A stretch of DNA of 64,000 nt, from NCBI GenBank assembly GCA_016648135.1, contig JADDOH010023630.1, positions 204,353 through 268,352 on the forward strand, read 5' to 3'. The notes under the pieces are model-generated. The model was not told the origin of the DNA, ran no database searches, and saw nothing but the letters and a program-made list of their open reading frames with translations. Source of the DNA: Agrypnia vestita. Lineage: Eukaryota > Arthropoda > Insecta > Trichoptera > Phryganeidae. Position numbers and translations under genes: made by a program. Every line of letters begins with the position of its first letter. The stretch's first letter is position 1. Positions 56,465-64,000 of the stretch are shown piece after piece.

Positions 56465-57418
56465 TTATTGGGTCGGGAGAGGATAAAGTTTCACCACTGG
56501 TCGCTTGAAAAAACCGGATTCAGTTTTCACTAGAGCAACTCTCACTACACTATCTGAACCTGGATATATTTGAGAGATTACTCCTAAAGGCCAGCTAAGC
56601 GGTGGTGCGTTATCCTGACCCACTAGCACGACTTTACCGACGGTGACGGGATTATCTGGAGTACACCATTTTTGTCGGACTTGTAGAGTGTGTAAATACT
56701 CTAGATGCCATTTTTTCCAATATGACCTAACTAAGTTATCTAGTAGTTGTTTGCGTGTACAAAGACTCCGCGTATCGTCAGCAATGTCCGATACCGGAAG
56801 ATACTGGAGTGGTGATGACATTAAAAAATGTGCTGGTGTCAGCGCCTCAGGATACGGATCCTCAGACATAACACAAAGTGGCCGGGAATTGAGCAACGCT
56901 TCGATCTGTGTAAGAACTGTGAAGAGTTCCTCGTAAGTCAACAACTGACTTCCGATTACGCGGTATAGATGTGTTTTAAAACATTTTATATTGCTTTCCC
57001 AGATCCCTCCAAAGTGCGGGCTATGCGGTGGAATTAATTTCCAACAAATGCGTCGTTTAATAAGCTCATCCTTTATAGCGTTTTGATAGTCCGAGGACAA
57101 GATTAATTTATAAAATTCATCTAACTGTGCCTTGGCACCTATGAAGTTCGAGCCGTTGTCGGAATACAGACAAGATACGGGTCCTCGACGTGCTATAAAA
57201 CGTTTGAATGCAGCTAGGAAGATGTCCGAGGATAAATCTGATGCTAGTTCGATATTAACAGCTTTAGTTGTCAAGCAGACAAAAATACAGATGTAGGCCT
57301 TTTGCGACCTTTGTCCACGCTTGCGTTGGAGTGTTATATTTAGCGGACCAGCATAATCTACCCCTGTGTGTGTAAAAGCCTTTGCTTCCTGAATTCGGCA
57401 GGCTGGCAAATTAGCCAT
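56465..57418 (-). pseudogene. BEL/Pao integrase segment of the polyprotein
   Basis: Integrase inserts the cDNA into the host genome. This segment is in frame with the one upstream (57452-58330) across a single TGA. It shows the D,D,E core: D of HTGVDYAGPL, D of LYSDNGSNF, and E of PHFGGIWES. The Pao-type C-terminal domain (SYWKKWHLEYLHTLQVRQKW, then PPLSWPLGVI and RPVVKLYPLP) ends at a natural stop. The catalytic residues are intact; the Met at 57418 is not a natural start. Confidence 0.92.
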
Positions 57419-57451
57419 TTTAGGCGTGGGATGTAGAGGAGAAACGCGAAA

Positions 57452-58330
57452 TCATTTATTACATTTTCTCACTCTCCATCTAATAACGCTTCTTCCGGAA
57501 AGAATCCAAAAGCGTTGACGAAGGATTGATGAAAGTAATCCTGGCCCAGTGTGAAGATGCAATTGGTGATGGTGATCTATTATAAGGGCGACTACGTGGT
57601 CATGTTTTGGGAGCAGAGCAGGATGTTTTGCCTCGAAAGGAAGACCTGAATTGGATAATCTTCCTTCAATCCGCAAAATACCATCCTCATCTATGAAAGG
57701 ACTAAGACGTTTTAACCTTTTAGAATAGCCTTTTCCTCCTTTTAGATCCGCCATTTCCTTAGCAAAATGAACATTTTGAACGGCACGAATAGCCGTGTTT
57801 TCAGCCGCAAGTAAGTCAGCGACTCCAATTGCTGGGGAACGAGGTAATCTTTTCATAAAACGGAGGCAGTATACGATGATGCGCAGAAGTTTATCCCAAC
57901 GAGAGATATTTTGAGCTAATTCGTAAAAACTACAAGGTACAATCTTAGCGGTAATCAAAGTTGTGGATTTAAATTCCGGGAGTACCTCATATTTTGTAGG
58001 TAAGAATGGTTGGATAGGCCAACTTGAAATGACATAACGTAGCCATACAGGCCCGTTCCACCACAAGTCATGGGTTACCAATTGAGATGGTAACATGCCC
58101 CTAGATAGACAATCACTAGGATTCTCAATGCCTGCGATATGATAGAAATCTTGGGGTTGTACATTTTCCTGGCATTGAGCTACGCGGTTGCTCACAAATA
58201 CGGACCATCTATGCGGGGAAGAGTGGATCCATGACAAGGCAATTGTAGCGTCCGAGAATGCATATGTTCCTGCGATGGTGATGCGTGAACTATAAATATC
58301 CCGAACAGTCTTTATTAACTTCGACATCAA
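57452..58330 (-). pseudogene. BEL/Pao RNase H and integrase zinc-binding segment
   Basis: Begins after a TGA (58342-58340) with MSKLI and runs through the RNase H-like part (YAFSDATIALSWIHSSPHRW) to the HHCC zinc-binding region (HHHQLHLHTGPGLL...). The segment stops at TGA 57454-57452 in place of the second zinc cysteine (KCNK-stop-FRVSP). The frame is otherwise continuous with both neighbours. Confidence 0.9.
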
Positions 58331-58339
58331 AAGGGCAGC

Positions 58340-59635
58340 TCATAACTCCAAACGAGCGAGTGAAATTATCTTTGTTGGTGAAACCTTAGACTTGGAACAC
58401 AATAACCTGACTGAAACGTTCCCGGTTAAATCTGTGGAGTGCAAATAAATGACACAACCATAACCTTTCATACTCGCATCGCAGAAGGCGACGATGCAAA
58501 CTGTACTGTCCTTTAGAACACCAATATGGCGCGGAATTCTCAAAGTCGAGAGCAAGTGAAATTCACTCGTAAGTGCAGTGAAGCGTTGAATGATGCTCTC
58601 AGGAGGTACATCATCCCAACCACTATCGCACAACCAGAGCTCCTTAATGAGCAATTTGGCATACAGGATTACTGGGGCCACGATGCCTAGAACATCAAAC
58701 AAACGAGCCACTAATGAAAGTATGCTTCGCTTTGTACATGTCTCTTGGACCTGCAGAGTTGTTAAGAAGAAATTGTCCTCAGCGGGTTCCCAAGATAAAC
58801 CGAGAACTGTAGTACTGTTGTTCTCATTTGTGAAATCCACTGAACTTCGATGAGAATGCGGGAGGTCATTGAGTAATGCCAAAGAATTACTCGACCATTT
58901 AATTAATTCAAAGGATCCTGATTTTAATAACGAGATTAACTCTCGAGAGGTGCGGATGGCCGATTCGTCGTCAGGCATTGAATGCACCAAGTCATCCATG
59001 TAAAGTTTAGACTCGGCGACTGCAGCGGCATCAGGGTACTGAAAGCGCATGTCTGATGCTAGCTGACGAATAGTACGCAAAGCTAAATACGGACTAGGTT
59101 TGAGGCCAAATGGAAGGCGGTTGAATTGAAATACTCTGATCGTCTCGTTGCTATAGTCGCTAAAACGAAATAATATCTTTAAATATTTACGATCATTTTG
59201 AAATGTACCAATTTGTAAATACATCTGCTTTATGTCCGCGGTCAGAGCTACAGGGAATAACCGGAACTCAAGTAAAAGAGAGAAAAGGTTTGCTTGTAAG
59301 TTAGGCCCAGCATATAATACATCATTCAATGATTTCCCAGTATGGGTTTTTGAACTTGCGTCGAGTACAATTCGCGGCATCGGCTTATCTGGGCGTGTGA
59401 CGGCATGATGCGGTATGTAATAACCCTGGTTTGAGACATCGATTGCGGTAATCTCAGTTAAATACTCCTTTTCAATGTATTCGTTTACTACGTTATTATA
59501 ATTTTCACGAAGTTTTGGTTCTTTTTTGAATTTCTTCTCTAGAGCGATAAGTCGGCGATACGCAGTATTTCGTGAATTACCTAATTCCTTTGAATCTCCA
59601 CGAAAAGGTAATGCGACCGAGTAACGTCCAGCCAC
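58340..59635 (-). pseudogene. BEL/Pao reverse transcriptase segment
   Basis: The RT copies element RNA into cDNA. Motif A is TADIKQMYLQ and the catalytic box is YMDDLVHS. A downstream RNase H-like CDASMKGYG is present. The segment ends at TGA after LARLEL, where the family has a cysteine (LEL-C-AALL). The N-terminal side has a frameshift near 59720 joining it to the protease segment. The palm is intact. Confidence 0.93.
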
Positions 59636-59715
59636 ATCTCTATTTACAGATGCGCTGTATAACCTTTCGCAGGTCGTCTCCTCGGGGCTCAGGAACTGCC
59701 TAGTTGGAATCTCTT

Positions 59716-60294
59716 CTAGATGCCAAAACTTTGCAGAGAAGTCTGTAAATCACCATCATTTAGAGATAGAAGAGTTAAAGTAGAATCTTCCTTTTTGGGA
59801 TTTTCCATAGACATCTCGCCCATTATGATGTAGCCTAAAGTCGTTTCTAACAACGGCGGAGCGGGAGAGGGTGCGTTTATTCGACCACCTAATATAAGAT
59901 ACGGGAATAATTCTGCACCTAAAACTAAATCGATCGGCTTCGGTATATTCCAATCCGTGTCAGCGAGTTGAACATTTTTTAAATAAGCCAGATTTGCCGT
60001 GTCAATGTATTGCACAGGTAGGTTATTGGTGATTTTGTCAACAACCAAAGCCTGGATTTTATAAGTCTGTGAATTTACTCGTGATTGTATGATGAAATTA
60101 GTGTATCCTTTTATTGGACGCGAGCTATTGCCTACACCCTTGAGGACCGCATTGTAAAGCGGCGAGATTTTTAAATTTAACTCATCACAGCACGCTACTG
60201 TGATCAAATGATTTTGCGATGCACTATCAATTAGACATCGTATTAACCGTTTTTCATTTTGATTTTTGTAAGCTAATACTTGGGCCGTCGACAA
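59716..60294 (-). pseudogene. BEL/Pao aspartic protease segment
   Basis: The protease would process the polyprotein. CLIDSASQNHLI is the D-S-A active site, and a Pao-type retropepsin region (DUF1758) follows, with VLGAELFPYLILGGR. The frame is open well upstream of 60294, back towards 60470, and overlaps the gag end in a different frame; the Met at 60294 is not a natural start. It ends by frameshift at about 59720. Confidence 0.88.
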
Positions 60295-60458
60295 TACAAT
60301 ATTAGCACTAGGCGAATAAGATTTTGACTGGTTTCGCGCGGTAACCAGTGATATAGATGCTACTGGATGCGCATCATCTCGATTATTATCTTCAAAATGA
60401 AGAAGCGTATTATGACGTTTATTGCATTTTTTGCAATTACGCGTTGATTTGCAATTTT

Positions 60459-61544
60459 TTATAATGTTAGACAGTTAATACAACCATTTTTGGTCTTTAT
60501 GAAATTAAAGCGTTCGTTGATCGGCATGCCTTTGTACTTTGGACATTCGTACAAATGTTTATGATCTTCTCTCAAACATAATAAGCAATTATTTCCAGTA
60601 CTTTTAGTCAAGAAAGATTTGTAAGTCTTATTTTTATTTAAATTATTTTTACCATATCGAACAGAAGCGGTGTTGCTAGTAGTTGTACGTTCTAAAATTT
60701 TCACCTGACTCCGTAAAAATTCTACCAGATCTTGGTAAGCGGGAATTTCCTTTTCACGTTGCGTCATCTCGAACATTTGTGAAGTTTGGCTATCCAATTT
60801 CGATAACGCGGAATACAAAAGAATGAAGTCTGTTAGATCTTCGATTCCCAGCTGTTTCAAAGCGGAAACGGACGCAGAGTATTTCTCAATAAACGCGTTT
60901 AAGCCACCAGCGGTGTTGACATATTTTCTTTCGAAAATATTTTTTAAGTAATAACAACCCAACGCCCTTCTATCCTGATATTTTTGTACGAGGCTATTCC
61001 ATAAAGAATTGTAATTTTCTCCCGTAGGAAGTACCCCTGATGTCAAATAAAGAGCGCCGTGCGATAATTTTGAAATTAAATATTGCATTTTCTGTGATTG
61101 CGTTAATAGTTTATTTTGATGAATGTTGGCCTTAAACGTTTCATAAAAAATGGGCCAGTTCTCCTGGTTGCCATCAAATGACGGAATTTGAATAGCCGGC
61201 AACTTCATTGGACTATCCAATACCGGAGCCTCTTGCAACTTTGTTTCCGAAAGTTGGGATTTTTTAAATTTGATATGAGAGATGATCCCATCAAATGCAA
61301 TAAGTTTTTGATAATCCGGTACAAAGTCAGGATTCAATTCTAAATTCAATATATTTATTTCATCTGCAACGGCGGTGAACTGCGTTTTTGTTTCATCAAT
61401 CGTTTGTATATCTGCCAAGAATGACTCTGTCGTCCTTGTATTCTCAGACGAAATCCGTTTTGATTTTTCGTACATCATGTTTACGTGAGCGAAAACAGCG
61501 TCCCGTTTTGCTTCTAAAGATTTCAATCTATTTATCTGCGACAT
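60459..61544 (-). pseudogene. BEL/Pao gag segment
   Basis: Gag packages the RNA into virus-like particles. 361 codons start with MSQINRLKSLEAKRDAVF and include the DUF1759-type core (PSFDGNQENWPIFYETF, SLWNSLVQKYQDRRALGCYY). The first zinc knuckle is CLLCLREDHKHLYEC. The second begins CINCL and is cut by a frameshift: the remaining cysteines lie in the -1 frame. No slippery heptamer is visible, so a mutation (or sequencing indel) is more likely than programmed frameshifting. The start is the natural one. Confidence 0.93.
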
Positions 61545-61937
61545 TTTGAATATTTTTTATCGGGAGGTACTTCAGTGATCTAACAATAAGTTTGTATTTA
61601 TTCTAAAATACTCACTTGTGAAATGTTATTTGTTATGTTATGTTATGTTAAAATTGTTATTTAATATGTTTGAATACCGAATTTATTTAATATTTTATTC
61701 GAAATAAACAATTCTATAACTTTGTTACAAGTGCAAAGTATCCGTGCGTGAATAACACTGTCAAGTAAAAGTAGCTGAAAAAATATTAAACTATATTTAT
61801 ATCGACAAATATCACGCTGCGTAATTATTTCACTGAACAAATATTATGAAAATTGCGATAATGGAGTTGCTCAATACGATATAGTCGGATGTATGAATAT
61901 ATTAATTCGTTCGTTCGACCTTTGTATATGGATCGAT

Positions 61938-61955
61938 CTCCGGTCGAAGGTACCA
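61938..61955 (-). other. primer-binding site candidate
   Basis: Eight bases after the 5' LTR, the minus strand reads TGGTACCTTCGACCGG. It resembles the complement of an insect tRNA-Tyr 3' end (with an acceptor like TCGAAGG-ACCA), with an offset of one base. The primer identity is inferred from memory. Confidence 0.45.
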
Positions 61956-61962
61956 AATTATA

Positions 61963-62445
61963 TGGTGAGGCGGTTAGGTTATGGTTTAAATGGTGCGCTT
62001 TGAGCGTCCAACTATACGGAAACTTCCAAGGGGCAAGCAAGATGTCCAATACGTAGCGAAAGGCCCGTAACTGAGAAAACATGCAAGACACTTACCTCCT
62101 GGTAATCTTCGATTTATTGAACTGCGACCTGATGAAATGCGATTGAGTGGACTGTAGATGCGGGTGGCCGTCTTCACCAATAATGTAAACAAATCCACTG
62201 CGAAGAACGGATTTGAAAAGGCGGTTTAAGATCGAACGACAAATTGAGGTTATTGCGGAACGTGCGTAAAAAATGTCACACGGCGGCGATGGCGAACGAG
62301 TATGTACTCACAGCGGCGGTCCAATATGTACTACTGCCGGCCCTGCTGGGTCTCGCGTCATTGGCGGAGACAGGTAACGCGGCTTGCCTAATTTCTCAAT
62401 GAAAGGCGTTCGCTATACATTCCAAATATAGATATGGCCCGACCA
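61963..62445 (-). repeat. BEL/Pao 5' LTR (483 bp)
   Basis: Near-identical to 55630-56113. Confidence 0.95.
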
Positions 62446-62455
62446 CGCCTATCTG

Positions 62456-62505
62456 TTGAATTATCAACATTTTGCGGGGCCAATTGTCCCTTCATCAGGA
62501 TACAA
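62456..62505 (-). ncRNA. decayed hammerhead-like motif beside the BEL/Pao 5' LTR
   Basis: Minus strand: intact CTGATGA (62498 to 62492), extra A, stem II GGG/CCC around ACAATTGG, then GCAAA where GAAAC is expected. The A13 change argues against activity. Confidence 0.4.
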
Positions 62506-62589
62506 CGTACATATACTAAAAATTAAAAATGGAAGGTATAGAATTAAGAAAATAAAAAAAAATGTATTTGAGGATAAAAAACTAATTAA

Positions 62590-62760
62590 GAAATAATTTT
62601 CTTTTTCTGCATGTGTTAGGGATATTTCCTGTTCTCCTGGTATTTGGATAACTAGGCACCCTCTATCGTTTTGGTGGTATTCCTGGAGATCTAATGCTTG
62701 CAGGTCGTTCTTCGATCTAATACTTTTCTGACAACTCACAAACACAAAGATCTAATACGA
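62590..62760 (-). mobile_element. LINE-type 3' end
   Basis: The minus strand reads D-L-Q-E-Y-H-Q-N-D-R-G-C-L-V-I-Q-I-P-G-E-Q-E and T-H-A-E-K-E. The nucleotides match 8910-9045. Confidence 0.5.
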
Positions 62761-62819
62761 AAATAAATTTAAAAGATAACTAATTGCAATAAAAAGTTAT
62801 TTATAATATTTTATTTGCT

Positions 62820-63120
62820 ACTAGCTATTTGTCCGCGGCGTTGCACGGGTTAAGGATTAAATTAAAAATGAGTTTGTAGGGAGAAACAAAGATTCCATTT
62901 TTTTGCAAAGTCTCCAATAAAAACAATGTTTGCATTTAATCTAGGCTGGGAGGAAATGTCGTTTACCTGCCAGGTTCTAAAGAACATGTATGCAAAATTT
63001 CAGATCAGTAGATTTGTACAAAAATATATCAGGGGAGGGGGTGGAGTAAAAGGGATCCCATAGAATAAATATGCAAATTTGGGTCAGATCGATCAAACGG
63101 TGTACCTAGTGTAACAATTT
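62820..63120 (-). repeat. dispersed repeat family B, copy 3 (fragment)
   Basis: GCGGCGTTGCACGGGTTAAG is the end of the family in reverse. ATATATCAGGGGAGGGGGTG and GTTTGCATTTAATCTAGGCT match 13590-13690 reversed and 26870-26895. Confidence 0.6.
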
Positions 63121-63339
63121 TAAAAGTTTATTTATTTTTAAAAATAAGACATCACACATTTGGGAAAAAAACTAAAATTTATGTATTATACATAAGTATA
63201 TGTTATGTTGCTACAATCAATCGGAGAATTTCCCAGAAAACCAAATCGAGAATAAACATGGCTTAAATAGAAAAATATGAAGATATTTTTTTTATTATAA
63301 TTTCATTACCAAAAGGTTACATATCAATTTAACATTTAT

Positions 63340-63560
63340 CCGATGTAATGTTAACGAAAGTACACGGTGGCGCTGCTATATAAATACCCGCTCTCGCTCT
63401 CTCTATTTGTTACAGTCGTTTGACACATTTTACTTGTGAATATATTAGAAAAACTCGTAACGACCTACCTGTCCAGAGTTTAGGATTCATCACAGCATTG
63501 TCGTGTTATAATATAGACACGTTATTCCCACACTAGTCGGCTTTCATATGTAGCAAATTT
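63340..63560 (+). promoter_or_regulatory. core-promoter-like segment
   Basis: TATATAAAT at 63377-63385, a CTCTCGCTCTCTCT (GAGA-type) run, then TTACAGTCG, an arthropod-like initiator about 36 bases after the TATA start. No coding frame follows inside the window. Could be an LTR or a gene 5' end. Confidence 0.35.
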
Positions 63561-63756
63561 TGTATTAAAAGAGACATCAAATCACGGCACACAAACGCTC
63601 TGCGTGTAGACAGAAAATCAGGTAATTTGAAGGCACGGTGACTAAAATAACTTACTCTTCTTACAATAGTGTACGATACTCTGTTCCTTTTTCCGCGTAG
63701 CGTCGCGCCCAATCACAAAGAAGGTCCGTTGGATAACGAACGCAAGTAACCTTACT

Positions 63757-63912
63757 TTTTTTTTTTTTTTTTTTTAAAAATAGAGATGTGAACACGGAAT
63801 ACGTGTCACATCAATATTCTTACTATTTTCAAACTAAGCTAAGCGCTTGTACTATGAAAATAGGACTAACTTGCTAGTCTGGAGTGAGGATCGAACCCGC
63901 AACCTTTGGATC
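63757..63912 (-). mobile_element. tRNA-derived SINE 1, copy 3, head truncated
   Basis: T-run tail, then the body shared with 32281-32478. It stops at CTTTGGATCA, before the A box. Confidence 0.85.
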
Positions 63913-64000
63913 AGTTTTGAGTTGCCAAGATTTCGCGCTTGTAACGTATCTACAATTTATTATATCATTGCATCACAGCATGATATTTGGTCAAAAAATT

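Larger units (their letters stand above)
55630..62445 (-). mobile_element. BEL/Pao LTR retrotransposon, nearly complete, coding region broken
   Basis: Order on the minus strand: 5' LTR (61963-62445), primer site, gag, protease, RT, RNase H, integrase, polypurine tract, 3' LTR (55630-56113). Gene order and the Pao-type gag and integrase ends place it in BEL/Pao. The LTRs differ by two substitutions and one indel, so insertion is recent. The polyprotein has two frameshifts and two in-frame TGA codons. TATCT flanks the left end and lies four bases outside the right end. Confidence 0.95.

Noticed and set aside
56643..58853. Plus-strand open frames inside the BEL/Pao element
   Set aside because: Shadows of the polyprotein; no domains.
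60440..60490. Programmed -1 frameshift between gag and protease
   Set aside because: No slippery heptamer or clear downstream stem seen; most BEL/Pao elements have one continuous frame.

Overview
The window is eukaryotic, AT-rich and very gene-poor. The repeat types point to an insect: a BEL/Pao LTR element, a mariner, Penelope-like relics, L2/RTE-type LINE ends, tRNA-derived SINEs and a ten-cysteine TIL protease-inhibitor exon. I cannot fix the order from sequence alone. Nearly all long open frames belong to mobile elements. The only host coding exon I support well is the TIL exon at 8.65-8.82 kb.

Layout. 0-7.4 kb is AT-rich DNA with two inverted relics of a Penelope-like GIY-YIG domain and a four-copy 206-bp tandem repeat. 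7.5-10 kb holds dispersed repeats around the TIL exon. 10.5-11.8 kb is a complete mariner with an uninterrupted transposase. 12.1-13.7 kb is a dispersed repeat split by a fold-back element. 14-19 kb carries LINE 3' ends on the minus strand. 15-35 kb contains a scattered set of hammerhead-ribozyme-like motifs in short, often inverted, Penelope-type terminal sequences; the best pair is at 24.04-24.46 kb. 33.2-33.5 kb is a dense heat-shock-element array. 35.3-36.4 kb is a nested palindrome and duplication. 41-43 kb has two non-autonomous DNA transposons: a 605-bp MITE with a 7-bp target duplication, and a 699-bp element with arrays of GCATGC. 46-54 kb is SINEs, MITEs, LINE tails and a second fold-back element.

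55.63-62.45 kb is a BEL/Pao retrotransposon on the minus strand. Its LTRs differ at only three positions, yet its polyprotein is broken by two frameshifts and two TGA codons. Both TGA codons fall where the family normally has cysteine. The window ends with more dispersed repeats, a TATA-containing promoter-like stretch at 63.38 kb and a truncated SINE.

The most interesting signal is the hammerhead set. At least five sites keep the CUGANGA and GAAA boxes or come within two bases, with base-paired stem II and a short stem I. Most of them share one extra base between the CUGANGA box and stem II. With the two GIY-YIG relics, they suggest that Penelope-like elements or ribozyme-bearing non-autonomous derivatives were active here. 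Family names rest on motif recognition by eye; no search or fold was run.
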